The position numbers were made by a program, and so were the translations under genes. This document shows, piece after piece, positions 1 through 9,037 of a DNA stretch of 46,119 bases. Source of the DNA: Bacteroidia bacterium. GTDB lineage: Bacteria > Bacteroidota > Bacteroidia > Bacteroidales > Paludibacteraceae. A model generated the notes under the pieces. It saw only the letters and a program-made list of their open reading frames with translations, made no database searches and was not told the origin of the DNA. Within the stretch, counting starts at the first letter, position 1; each line of letters opens with the position of its first letter. The DNA lies in the NCBI GenBank assembly GCA_009929375.1, contig SAAO01000036.1, forward strand, positions 1-46,119, in the 5' to 3' direction.

Positions 1-120
1 GAATTTAAAATACAAATTGTTGACTTGATAAAAGCTATGTTTTACCAAATCAACAATAATATAATACGAAAATGGGCTTTTTAAGGCTCGACTATTTAAA
101 TCAAATAAGGAGAAAAATCA

Positions 121-1164
121 ATGAGAAATTATGTGAAAATCACATTTGCCGCATTATTTATTTTAATGTTGGTAAATGTTCAGGCACAGAAAAAGGTGAC
201 CTACGGAAAAAGTACATTTACAGTTTATCAGCCAATGCCGGATCTTGCACCCATTCCGCCTTGTGGATTTGCGCCTGATGTACCCGGTTACACTCTGAAA
301 AGTAAGAATTATGGCCCCGGAACTTACTATTGCTATGCACCGGGCAATGTTCCCAAAACCAGTTACAAATGCGTTTTAACCGAAATACGCGATTGGGTAG
401 GGTACCGTCCCGAAGTGGTTAAGGAACTTGCTGCCAAAAAAGGTCTGGTGCCTATGAACGAAAAAACCATTAAGAAAATGTTTAAGAATACCCGTTTGCC
501 TAATGGTGGATTGATGTATCAGCTTACTGATAATTCATGGATATGGTTTTACATCAATGGATTGCAGAATTGCGGGCCAAAAGCATGGGCATCCAACGAA
601 GAATATGTAATCAGTGTATCGTACATCGAAAAGGTTCCGCAACAAACCGATGTGGTGCTTGACAAATTATATCGTTTTTGGAACGACGGAGTGAAATTTG
701 CCGATTATGCAATTGTAAATCAGTCGAATTCTAAAACAAAGCCAACAGCGCCAACTGATCAGAATCCAAATAATTTCTCTATTGGTGAGGTATTGAACAG
801 AAAAAAAGGTTTTTACAGACTTTCGTTTGGTGGCGGTGAGCCAACTTATGTGTGGCATAGCTACGAAAAAGTGGTGGATGCAAATATTAAAAAACCTGAT
901 TTTGATGTTTCGGGAGCAGCTGGTTACAACGATTTGTTTACAGCATTTGAATATGAGCTGGATGCTGTAAAACTTGCGAAAAATGTATATTTTAGTTATA
1001 GTGTACAGTCACGTTTTTTGCGCGATATCGAGCCCGGCCGTACCTGGCAAAAAGAAATGGACGATCGTAAGAAAAATGATGCACTGTCAAAAATTGAAAT
1101 ACAAAAAGTGCAAAAAGCGAATGCTACAGCGCTGGAAAAAATGTATAAGGAAATTTTCAAATAA
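121..1164 (+). CDS. secreted protein of unknown function
   Basis: 347 aa. The N-terminus has a lysine/arginine-containing start, a hydrophobic core (about residues 8-20) and an AQA-like site, so it is probably exported through Sec and cut near residue 22. The mature part has scattered Cys, Trp and Tyr residues and a lysine-rich C-terminal helix (about 310-347). I recognise no family. An AAGGAG-like ribosome site lies about 8 nt before the ATG, supporting this start. It stands alone, followed by a strong stem-loop and then umuDC on the same strand. The coding call is firm; the function is not known. Confidence 0.8.
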   Translation: MRNYVKITFAALFILMLVNVQAQKKVTYGKSTFTVYQPMPDLAPIPPCGFAPDVPGYTLKSKNYGPGTYYCYAPGNVPKTSYKCVLTEIRDWVGYRPEVVKELAAKKGLVPMNEKTIKKMFKNTRLPNGGLMYQLTDNSWIWFYINGLQNCGPKAWASNEEYVISVSYIEKVPQQTDVVLDKLYRFWNDGVKFADYAIVNQSNSKTKPTAPTDQNPNNFSIGEVLNRKKGFYRLSFGGGEPTYVWHSYEKVVDANIKKPDFDVSGAAGYNDLFTAFEYELDAVKLAKNVYFSYSVQSRFLRDIEPGRTWQKEMDDRKKNDALSKIEIQKVQKANATALEKMYKEIFK

Positions 1165-1187
1165 AAAGACATTCTCCGTTTTATTCC

Positions 1188-1231
1188 CAACGCATTCACT
1201 TTATCCGCATGGATTTGAAGTGAATGCGTTG
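1188..1231. terminator. 14-bp perfect stem-loop between secreted protein gene and umuD
   Basis: Arms 1188-1201 and 1218-1231 are exact reverse complements (14 bp). The 16-nt loop contains a further small inverted pair (ATCC/GGAT). It lies 24 bases after the stop of the upstream gene, so a terminator role is likely. There is no clean T-run after it, so a processing or protein-binding site is also possible. Confidence 0.55.
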
Positions 1232-1321
1232 CGGTTTAGCGGCTGATACAATTATTTTGGGATCTCAAAATTTTCCGAAAGTTTTATCCCTGAAACAGGC
1301 TTGGAAATCTTATTTAAATTC

Positions 1322-1329
1322 TATCTTTA
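1322..1329 (+). promoter_or_regulatory. weak -7-like box upstream of umuD
   Basis: TATCTTTA differs from the TAnnTTTG consensus only in its last base. A TTGG lies at 1301-1304, 17 nt upstream, slightly closer than the usual 19-21. I see no obvious LexA-type palindrome overlapping it, so SOS control cannot be claimed. Confidence 0.3.
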
Positions 1330-1374
1330 CAGTCATAAATCGCTAATGCTTACTGGCCGATTTTATAATTGATT

Positions 1375-1821
1375 ATGACTGCTTTACAATTACACTCCTC
1401 TGCACATTTAGATATATATTCGGCTCAGACTGATACTGAGCTCAATCTGCCTTTATTTGAAGGAGTTCGTGCCGGATTTCCTTCGCCTGCTGCCGATTTT
1501 ATTGATGTAAGTATCGACCTGAATAAGCATTTAATCAAACATCCTTCAGCTACTTTTTATGCACGGGCAAAGGGCGATTCGATGAAAGATGCCGGCATTT
1601 TCGATGGCGATTTGCTTATTGTGGATAAAAGCATCGATCCGGCCGATGGGAAAATAGCCATTTGTTATGTAAATGGTGAGTTTACAGTAAAACGAATCAA
1701 AAAAGAGAAAGATGAAGTGTGGCTGATTCCTGCCAACACAGCATATCAACCCATTAAAATGGAGGAGGGCAGTAGCCTGATAATTTGGGGGATAGTAACG
1801 CATGTAATTAAATCTCTTTGA
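1375..1821 (+). CDS. umuD: UmuD-type SOS mutagenesis S24 peptidase
   Basis: 148 aa from the ATG at 1375; a TTG two codons earlier is possible but less likely. It is the accessory subunit of DNA polymerase V and becomes active after self-cleavage. The cleavage site is Ala33-Gly34, followed by the typical FPSPAAD segment. The serine-lysine dyad is Ser69 (GDSM) and Lys106 (FTVK), 37 residues apart as in E. coli UmuD. The gene ends one base before the umuC ATG, so the two form a tight operon. Length and motifs fit an intact gene. Confidence 0.93.
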   Translation: MTALQLHSSAHLDIYSAQTDTELNLPLFEGVRAGFPSPAADFIDVSIDLNKHLIKHPSATFYARAKGDSMKDAGIFDGDLLIVDKSIDPADGKIAICYVNGEFTVKRIKKEKDEVWLIPANTAYQPIKMEEGSSLIIWGIVTHVIKSL

Positions 1822-1822
1822 A

Positions 1823-3082
1823 ATGTTTGCGCTGATTGATTGCAATAATTTTTATGCCTCCTGCGAAAGAGTGTTTAATCCTTCGCTCAATGGCAAGCCG
1901 GTGTTGATTCTTTCGAATAACGACGGTTGTGTAATTGCGCGTAGCAACGAAGCAAAAGCGCTGGGCATTCCGATGGGTGCACCTGCTTTTAAGTTTAAGG
2001 AAGTGATTGAAAATGGCCAGGTACATGTGTTTTCGTCGAATTTTGCACTCTATGGCGACATGAGTAATCGGGTAATGACCATTTTGGGTGCTTTTAGTCC
2101 GAAAATGGAAATATACAGCATCGACGAGGCTTTTTTGGATTTCTCAGGTTTTGAGATGCACGACCTTGAAGCCATTGGTCGTGAAATTCGTAAACGTATA
2201 TTGCAATGGACAGGAATTCCGGTGTCTGTAGGATTTGCACACACAAAGGCGCTGGCCAAAGTAGCTAACCGAATTGCTAAAAAATTTACCGATCGCACCG
2301 GTGGTGTGTACAAAATTGATACAGAAGAACAACGCATAAAAGCATTGAAATGGCTCAAAATTGAAGATGTATGGGGAATTGGTCGGCAACATGCCCGACG
2401 CCTCAAAGAAATGAATGTGCTGAACGCATATCAGTTTACGCAACTTACCGACCGCTGGGTGCGCGATATGATGACTGTGGTGGGACTGAGGCTTAAACTC
2501 GATTTGCAGGGTGAACCTACATTGCAACTTGAGGATGTCAGAGATAAGAAGAGTATTGCCACCACCCGTTCATTCGACCATAATTATAAAGATCTGACTC
2601 TGATAAAAGAACGTGTAACCAGTTTTGCAGTGTCGTGTGCCGAAAAGTTACGCCGTCAGCACTGTTGTTGTCAATCGGTGATGGTTTTTTTGCATACCAA
2701 TGGATTCAGAGAGGATCAGCCTCAATACAGTAAAAATATTGTGATAAAACTGCCTTTTGCTACCAATTCGTCCATCGAAATTGTGAAGTTTGCAGTAATG
2801 GGTCTCGAACAAATTTTTCGCGAAGGTTACGGATATAAAAAGGCAGGAGTAATTGTAAGTGATTTCTCGCCTGAGGATAATCAACAATTAACTCTGTTTG
2901 ATAGCCGTAATGTAAAACATATTGAGCTGATGAAAGCTGTGGACAATATAAATCGTTCAATGGGTCAGCAAAAAGTCCGGTTGGCTGCACAGGAGCCCGG
3001 CAGAGTGTGGAAAATGAAACAGGAAAGGCTTTCGCCCCGTTACACCACCAATTTGAATGAGATTATAACTGTAAGTACCTGA
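1823..3082 (+). CDS. umuC: UmuC, Y-family DNA polymerase V catalytic subunit
   Basis: 419 aa, normal length. The polymerase active site is visible: Asp6 in the [11 protein letters not shown] motif and Asp101-Glu102 in [10 protein letters not shown] helix-hairpin-helix region ([11 protein letters not shown], about 180-190) and the little-finger and C-terminal region follow. With UmuD2' it would carry out translesion synthesis past damaged bases. It is separated by one base from umuD and is probably translationally coupled to it. Nothing suggests inactivation. Confidence 0.95.
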   Translation: MFALIDCNNFYASCERVFNPSLNGKPVLILSNNDGCVIARSNEAKALGIPMGAPAFKFKEVIENGQVHVFSSNFALYGDMSNRVMTILGAFSPKMEIYSIDEAFLDFSGFEMHDLEAIGREIRKRILQWTGIPVSVGFAHTKALAKVANRIAKKFTDRTGGVYKIDTEEQRIKALKWLKIEDVWGIGRQHARRLKEMNVLNAYQFTQLTDRWVRDMMTVVGLRLKLDLQGEPTLQLEDVRDKKSIATTRSFDHNYKDLTLIKERVTSFAVSCAEKLRRQHCCCQSVMVFLHTNGFREDQPQYSKNIVIKLPFATNSSIEIVKFAVMGLEQIFREGYGYKKAGVIVSDFSPEDNQQLTLFDSRNVKHIELMKAVDNINRSMGQQKVRLAAQEPGRVWKMKQERLSPRYTTNLNEIITVST

Positions 3083-3243
3083 ATTTGTTTGTTTTTTGCT
3101 CTTCTTGCATCGTGCTCCCGCAGCCATAGTACTACTTTGTGTAAGTTTTGTGCGTATCTCTCTTATGTTATTATGCGTTGCCAGCCGTTTGTCTTCCTAT
3201 TAATATGAGTCTATTTATAATTTCTGTAAATAAGAAATTCTGT

Positions 3244-3274
3244 TTTGCATTCACAGTTTATTAAAGTAATTTTG
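3244..3274 (+). promoter_or_regulatory. Bacteroidetes-type promoter of the PurF-like gene
   Basis: TTTG at 3244-3247, a 19-nt spacer, then TAATTTTG at 3267-3274. This is an exact match to the TTTG/TAnnTTTG arrangement known for the Bacteroidetes major sigma factor. It predicts a start near 3281 and a leader of about 28 nt before the ATG at 3309. Confidence 0.7.
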
Positions 3275-3308
3275 CGACTTGATAAAATTTTTATAATAAC
3301 AATTATCC

Positions 3309-4718
3309 ATGAGTGGTTTTTTTGGAAGTGTTTTGTCGGCCGACTGTGTGAATGATGTGTTTTACGGTACCGATTATCATTCACATTTAGGTACTAAGCG
3401 TGCCGGAATGGCATTTTTCTCACCTAAAAAAGGGTTTCAGCGTGCAATTCACAGTTTGGAAGATGGCTATTTTCGAAATAAATTCGAAAATGATATCCAA
3501 AATTTCAGTGGAACGAGTGGGATAGGAGTGATCAGCGATACCGAAGCACAGCCCATAGTTGTAAATTCGCACCTCGGACGCTTTGCAGTGGCAACTGTTT
3601 CGCGCGTTGCCAATATCGACGAACTGGAAGCTTATTTTCTTGCCAAACATCATACTTTCTCTGAAACAAGTCAGGGCACAGTAAATCCTACGGAGCTTGT
3701 GGCTATGCTTATTGCCGAGGGCTCCAATTTTCTCGAAGGAATTGAAAATGTGTACAAGCGCGTAAAAGGTTCGTGCTCCATGCTTATTCTCACCGACGAT
3801 GGTATTATTGCTGCACGCGATAAAATGGGGCGTACGCCAATTGTTATTGGTAAAAAGGAAAATGGCTACGGACTGGCTTTCGAAACCTGTGCTTTCTCGA
3901 ATCTGGGTTACGAAATTGAGCATTTTATCGGTCCGGGCGAAGTTATGTTCATTACTTCCGAAGCTTATACACAATGGCGTAAACCCAACGAAAAAATGCA
4001 GATATGCTCGTTCCTTTGGGTGTATTACGGATATCCGCCATCGTTTTACGAAGGTATCAATGTGGATGAAAGCCGTTATCGTTGCGGAGCCAAACTGGCC
4101 GAAAAAGACAATATTAAAGCCGATTTTGTGGCTGGAATTCCCGATTCGGGCATTGGTCATGCTATGGGTTACAGCCATGCCACAGGAATACCTCTGAAAC
4201 GTCCTTACGCCAAATATACGCCTACATGGCCACGAAGTTTTATGCCTCAAAGTCAGAATATGCGCGAGCTTGTGGCCAAAATGAAGCTTATTCCCAATAA
4301 ATCAGTTATATCCAACCAAAGTGGGGTTTTTCTCGACGATTCGATAGTGAGAGGTACGCAGCTGAGAGACAATGTGCTCGATTTGCATCAGGCTGGTATT
4401 CGTGAAGTAAATATGCGAATTGCTTGTCCGCCATTGACTTATCCCTGCGATTTTTTGAATTTTAGCCGTTCGCGTTCGAGTCTCGATTTGGTTACGCACA
4501 AGGTGGTGCAGAAGCTCGAAGGCCGCGACAATGTGGATATGAAAAAATACTCTGATAGCAGTACTCCGGAGTACAAAGCTATGGTGGAGCAAATCAGACT
4601 GGATTTAGGACTTACCACGCTTAGTTTTCAGAAAATTGAAGATCTGGTTGAAGCCATTGGTTTACCCCGCGAAAAACTCTGTACACATTGCTGGGATGGT
4701 TCAGGAACCTTTGAATAA
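3309..4718 (+). CDS. PurF-like amidophosphoribosyltransferase homolog lacking the N-terminal cysteine
   Basis: 469 aa. It has an Ntn-type glutamine amidotransferase-like N-terminal half and a type I phosphoribosyltransferase C-terminal half. The PRPP loop is clear (LDDSIVRGT, 342-350). Cysteines 233, 380, 458 and 461 sit where the four 4Fe-4S ligands of Bacillus PurF lie (236, 382, 435, 438). In true PurF, Cys2 is the glutaminase nucleophile; here the protein begins Met-Ser-Gly-Phe-Phe-Gly, so that residue is Ser. It may use free ammonia, act on another amine, or have lost the amidotransferase step. From memory, Bacteroidetes carry a similar short paralog beside true PurF. It has its own promoter and a terminator directly after it. 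Confidence 0.85.
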   Translation: MSGFFGSVLSADCVNDVFYGTDYHSHLGTKRAGMAFFSPKKGFQRAIHSLEDGYFRNKFENDIQNFSGTSGIGVISDTEAQPIVVNSHLGRFAVATVSRVANIDELEAYFLAKHHTFSETSQGTVNPTELVAMLIAEGSNFLEGIENVYKRVKGSCSMLILTDDGIIAARDKMGRTPIVIGKKENGYGLAFETCAFSNLGYEIEHFIGPGEVMFITSEAYTQWRKPNEKMQICSFLWVYYGYPPSFYEGINVDESRYRCGAKLAEKDNIKADFVAGIPDSGIGHAMGYSHATGIPLKRPYAKYTPTWPRSFMPQSQNMRELVAKMKLIPNKSVISNQSGVFLDDSIVRGTQLRDNVLDLHQAGIREVNMRIACPPLTYPCDFLNFSRSRSSLDLVTHKVVQKLEGRDNVDMKKYSDSSTPEYKAMVEQIRLDLGLTTLSFQKIEDLVEAIGLPREKLCTHCWDGSGTFE

Positions 4719-4734
4719 AACTAATTAATATAAT

Positions 4735-4790
4735 AACGTCACAAATAAATTCAGCCGATTCTTAGCTTGAATTATTTGTGGCGTTTTTTT
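4735..4790 (+). terminator. terminator between convergent PurF-like and TraB-like genes
   Basis: Imperfect stem: AACGTCACAAATAA pairs with TTATTTGTGGCGTT (one G-U pair), with a partly paired interior, followed by seven T residues. It ends at the stop codon of the minus-strand neighbour and mainly serves the plus-strand gene. Confidence 0.75.
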
Positions 4791-5622
4791 ATTTTTTCAG
4801 TTCTACAGCTGTTACTGTAAAACCTTTCGATTCAAGTACTTTCAGTAAACCATGTTCGCCGGTTAAAGTAGCTGCATTTATAGTTATAAAACAAGTGGTT
4901 TTTCGAATCTCGTTGTCAATGACAGCAGCTCTTTGTTTGTTTCGCTCATACAAAGCATTGCTTTTTTGTGATAAAGCCTGAACATTGCCTGTTTTGTATT
5001 CGTCAATTTCGGTACTGAATAGTTGCTTAAATGCATCATTTTTTTTCATTACATTGAGCATCTTATCAACTTGTTCCGTTATTGAAGTGGTATCGTTACT
5101 ATATTTAAGATATTCTCCGAGACTTTCCAATCCACCTACTGATTTGCCTTTTTCGCTGGCATACCATTGAAACCATGCATCGAGAAAAATACCATCTTTA
5201 TTTTCAGCTAAAGTCCGGGCAAGTTGCTCATAGTATAGTTCCAGTACAAATTGCGGTTTCAGCAACGCCACACTTTCGAGTGTAAAGCCGGCATTTTCCG
5301 AAAGAAACGTATCTGCAAACCTGAAATCTTCTTCGCTCATAAAAAACTTCAGCGATTTTTTTCCATCCAGAAAAGCATTTTGCTGAATGACTTTAATCCC
5401 TTCAAAATCTTTTGAATCGAATTCGCCCAGCACTTTCGTTGTTTGGTTGAAATATTTAAAAACATCTGACTTTGAATCCAGGAAATTACTGCTAACATAC
5501 GGATGAGTTGCAAATATATAAGATGGCTTTTTAAGTCCGCCATTGCTGATTTTCCATAAATGCTGAGCCTGAAGGCTGGTTGTTGTTACTAAAGCAATAA
5601 TAATAAAGATGATATTTTTCAT
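4789..5622 (-). CDS. TraB/GumN family protein, exported
   Basis: 277 aa from the ATG at 5622. A longer reading frame reaches 5745, but residue 42 of that frame starts a clean signal peptide (hydrophobic run, then LQAQ) and a -7 box lies between the two starts, so the shorter form is chosen. The mature protein opens with a TraB/GumN-like segment (LWKISNGGLKKPSYIFATHPY, about 20-40), where the usual GTxH motif is ATHP. The family is thought to be metalloprotease-like (Tiki relatives), but the bacterial substrate is unknown. It probably acts in the periplasm. Confidence 0.75.
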   Translation of the reverse strand: MKNIIFIIIALVTTTSLQAQHLWKISNGGLKKPSYIFATHPYVSSNFLDSKSDVFKYFNQTTKVLGEFDSKDFEGIKVIQQNAFLDGKKSLKFFMSEEDFRFADTFLSENAGFTLESVALLKPQFVLELYYEQLARTLAENKDGIFLDAWFQWYASEKGKSVGGLESLGEYLKYSNDTTSITEQVDKMLNVMKKNDAFKQLFSTEIDEYKTGNVQALSQKSNALYERNKQRAAVIDNEIRKTTCFITINAATLTGEHGLLKVLESKGFTVTAVELKK

Positions 5623-5662
5623 ACAAATTCCGATACAAATTTTTTTAAATATTTTTTGTTTC

Positions 5663-5670
5663 CAAAGGTA
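5663..5670 (-). promoter_or_regulatory. -7 box upstream of the TraB-like gene
   Basis: On the minus strand the sequence reads TACCTTTG, an exact TAnnTTTG match, 40 bases before the chosen start at 5622. I see no good TTTG at the -33 position. It supports the shorter start. Confidence 0.5.
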
Positions 5671-5840
5671 GACAAATATCGCATGCAAGGTTTCGGGCAA
5701 ATGCTTATTTTCTTGTTTTTTAAAATTCCGATTGGTTAATGGCATTTTATAGATAAATTGTTTACAAACATTTACAACCGTTTCACACTATTTACTTTGA
5801 CTCGAATAAAGTACGTACATAGAATGAAAATAAATTTTTG

Positions 5841-5848
5841 TATCTTTG
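5841..5848 (+). promoter_or_regulatory. -7 box upstream of the small membrane protein gene
   Basis: TATCTTTG matches TAnnTTTG exactly and lies 40 bases before the ATG at 5889. No clear -33 element. Confidence 0.5.
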
Positions 5849-5888
5849 AAGTCCATTTTTTATAAAAAATAATTCATACAATTTTAAT

Positions 5889-6095
5889 ATGTCTCCATTC
5901 GCAAAGAAAATTTTGTTCGCAATAAGTGTTTTTGCTGTATTTATGATACTGGCCACCGTGCTTAAACTTATATCCGGACAACAAAATGAAGAAGCTGTAA
6001 TTCTCGGAATGTTTTCCGAAACCGATTTGCTTTTAGGCGTTGCAGTGGCTGCGTTGGTGACATTTAACCGTGAACGAAAAAGAAAACAAAAGTAA
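5889..6095 (+). CDS. small two-helix membrane protein
   Basis: 68 aa with two hydrophobic segments (about 7-28 and 44-60) joined by a short polar loop, ending in a strongly basic tail (RERKRKQK) likely to face the cytoplasm. It has its own -7 promoter box. I recognise no family; the hydrophobicity pattern and the promoter make it a credible gene rather than chance. Confidence 0.6.
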   Translation: MSPFAKKILFAISVFAVFMILATVLKLISGQQNEEAVILGMFSETDLLLGVAVAALVTFNRERKRKQK

Positions 6096-6203
6096 CAAAC
6101 GAAATACCCGGAGAATTTCCCACAGCTTTCTGCTTTGTGATGAAAGTGGTTTTTTGTGACTCTCCGGCTTTGGTATATAACTCATCCACAGCATAAATAA
6201 TAC

Positions 6204-7520
6204 ATGCAGGAAACGATACAATATATTATTCAGTTTTTGTTAGGCTCACAGGTGCCGGCTTCCATAGCCGAAACAATAGCTTACTGCCAACCTGAGGATG
6301 CTAAACCAGATCATAAAATCATTATTCAACCTTCTGGATTCTTTAACCCTGAAGTGTATGGCACGCCCGATACAATTCCTCAAATGCCTCTGAAAATCTG
6401 GGAGGAAACGCCAATTATTTACGGCGACAATACTTCGGAACTGATTGATGGAAAATTGATTTTGAAAGCCGACATTGTGGCTTCAGCCTATTTTTTACTA
6501 AGCCGTTACGAGGAAATAATTCGTCCCGATGTGCGCGATCCACATCAACGCTTTCCTGGTAAAGAATCTCTTCCGTATCGTGCTGGTTTTATCGATCGCC
6601 CTCTGGTGGATGAATACGGACGCATTTTAAGACAATTACTACGTGATCAGGGTGTTGAAGTTCCTGAGCCACCTGCTGTTATCCAAAAAATTTACCTCAC
6701 TCACGACGTAGATCAAATGGCTCATTTCCGCAATATTCGCGGTATGCTTGGTGGCTTTTTGCGTGGTTTAAAACGTCGTAAAGAAGGTAGTCGTGCATTG
6801 AAAAGCTATTTTGGAAATTTGTGGGACGATCCGTGGTATACTTTCCCGTTTTTGTTTAAACTCGATAACGATTTACGTAAAAAACTGGGTGAGGAGCGAT
6901 GTGAAAATATTACATTTATTCGATCGTCTGGCTCAAAACTAAAGGAAGATAAACCATTCCCTGACCTTTTGCATCCTGATTATAAAACACTGATACGGTA
7001 TTGTAAAAAGAAGGGTGTGACAATTGGTCTTCATACAAGCTACGAAGCAGGAATTGATCCCTCGCTGATTAATGCCGAGATGGTTAAACTTGCAAAATTT
7101 ACCGGAACGAAGATAAATTACAACCGTCATCATTTCCTTAACGCCCGTAAACCGCAAGATATGCAATATATATCACGGGCTGGTTTTCAACACGATTTTT
7201 CGCTTGGCTATGCCGATATGGCAGGATTTCGGTTGGGTACCTGTCGACCGGTGCAATCAATTAATCCGCTCACGGGCCTTGTCGACCATAATTTGACGCT
7301 CCACAGTCTGAATATAATGGATCGCACACTCGACGATAAACGCTATATGTATATGAATGCGCACGATGCGTTTCAGTATTGTGTGCAGCTTATCGAAATG
7401 ATTGCTACCTACAATGGCGAACTGACTTTGCTTTGGCATAATAATTCTGTCGAAAAATTATCCATTTCGTATCACCGGCAGCTTTATCAGCAGTTACTCG
7501 ATTATCTGTCAGAAAAATAA
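6204..7520 (+). CDS. polysaccharide deacetylase family protein
   Basis: 438 aa. The C-terminal two thirds resemble a NodB-type carbohydrate esterase barrel: the metal-binding Asp region is THDVDQM (about 170), with later His motifs GLHTSYE (about 275) and NRHHF (about 310). The first 150 residues resemble the domain found before such barrels in Bacteroidetes. No signal peptide is seen, so it may act in the cytoplasm or by another route. It would remove N-acetyl groups from a glycan or cell-wall precursor. A glycosyltransferase follows 67 bases downstream on the same strand, suggesting a shared surface-glycan role. Confidence 0.75.
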   Translation: MQETIQYIIQFLLGSQVPASIAETIAYCQPEDAKPDHKIIIQPSGFFNPEVYGTPDTIPQMPLKIWEETPIIYGDNTSELIDGKLILKADIVASAYFLLSRYEEIIRPDVRDPHQRFPGKESLPYRAGFIDRPLVDEYGRILRQLLRDQGVEVPEPPAVIQKIYLTHDVDQMAHFRNIRGMLGGFLRGLKRRKEGSRALKSYFGNLWDDPWYTFPFLFKLDNDLRKKLGEERCENITFIRSSGSKLKEDKPFPDLLHPDYKTLIRYCKKKGVTIGLHTSYEAGIDPSLINAEMVKLAKFTGTKINYNRHHFLNARKPQDMQYISRAGFQHDFSLGYADMAGFRLGTCRPVQSINPLTGLVDHNLTLHSLNIMDRTLDDKRYMYMNAHDAFQYCVQLIEMIATYNGELTLLWHNNSVEKLSISYHRQLYQQLLDYLSEK

Positions 7521-7587
7521 ATGCCCTGATCAAAGAAAATACAATAATTTCTGCTCGACAAATTCTGAAGAAACCACATTAGTTTCA

Positions 7588-8679
7588 GTGAAAAAAAAAA
7601 TAATATACATGCTCGTTTCGAGCGACCTGATTACCGATCAGCGGGTACTGAAAGTGGCAGGTAGCTGTCACCGTCATGGCTACGAAGTACATTTGGCCGG
7701 GCGAATGCTTCCATTTAGTGCACCTATCAATCAACCCTACGATTGTATTCGTAAATCTCTGAAATTTAATAATTCATTTCTTTTTTATGCCGAACTCAAT
7801 ATCCGTTTTTTCTGGATGTTGATGCTCTCACCTTTCGATATCGTATTGGCTAACGATACCGATACACTTCCCGCTGCCTGGCTTGCATCCGTGCTAAAAC
7901 GCAAAATACTTATTTTTGATGCACACGAACTTTTTCCGGAAGTACCAGAACTACAGGGACGACCCAAAGTGAAGGCTTTTTGGCAACGCATCGAAAATCT
8001 TATTTTTCCGACACTTAAAAATTCATATACCGTTTGCGACTCAATAGCTCAACATTATCAGAAAAAATATGGTATAAAGATGAAAGTGGTACGCAATATG
8101 CCGTATTTCAGAGCTCCTCACGAAAAGCTTTTAAATTATAGCCCCGATCGTATTATACTTTATCAGGGTGCGCTTAATACCGGTCGTGGTCTCGAATGGG
8201 TAATTGATGCGATGCCAATGGTTGAAAAAGCTGTTTTGGTAATTATTGGTGATGGCGACATTCGTAAGCAACTCGAAGAAAGAGCCCGTAATGCTGGTTT
8301 GGCAAGCCGTGTGTATTTTATGGGGCGTATCAGTGGCAACGAACTTTACCGCTATACTTCTTCGGCCGATATTGGTTTGTGTCTGCTCGAAGAACGTGGA
8401 TTGAGTTATTATTATGCGCTTCCCAACCGTATTTTCGATTTTATTCAGGCTGGTGTTCCTGTATTGGCGACCGGTTTTCCTGAAATGAGAAATATTGTAC
8501 AAAAACATCGGACTGGTTTACTAACTATGAGTACTCAGCCCGAAGAAATAGCTAAATTACTGAATCGTATGCTTAACGACCCAATGTCAACAACTCATTT
8601 CCCTGAGTTATCCGCACAATTTTGCTGGGAAAATGAAGAAAAAGTACTGCTTGATATAATTGAAAATGCCGTAAGGTGA
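7588..8679 (+). CDS. glycosyltransferase, GT4-like fold
   Basis: 363 aa from a GTG start (KKKIIYMLVSSD follows). It has two Rossmann-like halves. The C-terminal half carries a nucleotide-sugar region (LYQGALNTGRGLEW, about 190; LPNRIFDFIQAGVPVLATGFPEM, about 275-297), as in GT-B retaining transferases. No membrane segment. It follows the deacetylase-like gene and ends at a strong terminator, so the two probably form a small operon acting on a surface glycan. Acceptor and donor cannot be told from sequence. Confidence 0.82.
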   Translation: MKKKIIYMLVSSDLITDQRVLKVAGSCHRHGYEVHLAGRMLPFSAPINQPYDCIRKSLKFNNSFLFYAELNIRFFWMLMLSPFDIVLANDTDTLPAAWLASVLKRKILIFDAHELFPEVPELQGRPKVKAFWQRIENLIFPTLKNSYTVCDSIAQHYQKKYGIKMKVVRNMPYFRAPHEKLLNYSPDRIILYQGALNTGRGLEWVIDAMPMVEKAVLVIIGDGDIRKQLEERARNAGLASRVYFMGRISGNELYRYTSSADIGLCLLEERGLSYYYALPNRIFDFIQAGVPVLATGFPEMRNIVQKHRTGLLTMSTQPEEIAKLLNRMLNDPMSTTHFPELSAQFCWENEEKVLLDIIENAVR

Positions 8680-8713
8680 TTTTGTTTAAATTTGCGGTTA
8701 CTGCATAAAATAG

Positions 8714-8751
8714 AAAAAACTCTTTTGGTCTGTTACCAAGAGAGTTTTTTT
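8714..8751 (+). terminator. strong intrinsic terminator after glycosyltransferase
   Basis: Sixteen-base arms 8714-8729 and 8735-8750 pair with one G-U, with a 5-nt loop; the A-run and T-run at the ends make it usable on both strands. It separates the plus-strand glycosyltransferase from the convergent histone H1-like gene. Confidence 0.85.
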
Positions 8752-8801
8752 GTAATCGAAAAAATATGCAGTTTATAATAATTGCATAAAGAATTTCGGA
8801 A

Positions 8802-8978
8802 TTATTTTTTTGATTCTTCCAAAGAAACTTTTCTGAATTCTTTCAACATTTTTTCCAGGTCAAGCGAGCTTTTGCGGGCGCGTGTTCCAGCTGCTTTATT
8901 ACCTTTTTCTGTTTGTAAACTTGCATCTTTTACAAAAGCTTCAAATTCAGCTTTGATTTTGTTAACAATTGCTTCCAT
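8802..8978 (-). CDS. histone H1-like small protein (Bacteroidetes type)
   Basis: 58 aa, found by reading the minus strand. It begins MEAIVNKIKAEFEAF, has a basic middle (NKAAGTRARKSS) and ends in a lysine-rich helix (KKK-type tail). This matches the short 'histone H1' proteins of Bacteroidetes related to chlamydial Hc1, presumed DNA-binding nucleoid proteins. A -7 box lies upstream at 9030-9037, and the gene ends just before the shared terminator. Length is typical of the family. Confidence 0.85.
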   Translation of the reverse strand: MEAIVNKIKAEFEAFVKDASLQTEKGNKAAGTRARKSSLDLEKMLKEFRKVSLEESKK

Positions 8979-9029
8979 TTTTACGTTTGATTTTGATTTA
9001 TTATTTGGTTATTATCTAAAAACTATTTG

Positions 9030-9037
9030 CAAATATA
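9030..9037 (-). promoter_or_regulatory. -7 box of the histone H1-like gene
   Basis: The minus strand reads TATATTTG, an exact TAnnTTTG match, 51 bases before the start codon at 8978. No clear -33 element. Confidence 0.55.

Noticed and set aside
1369-1374. TTG start for umuD
   Set aside because: The ATG at 1375 is two codons later and gives the same protein core; ATG is preferred, with no ribosome site to favour the TTG.
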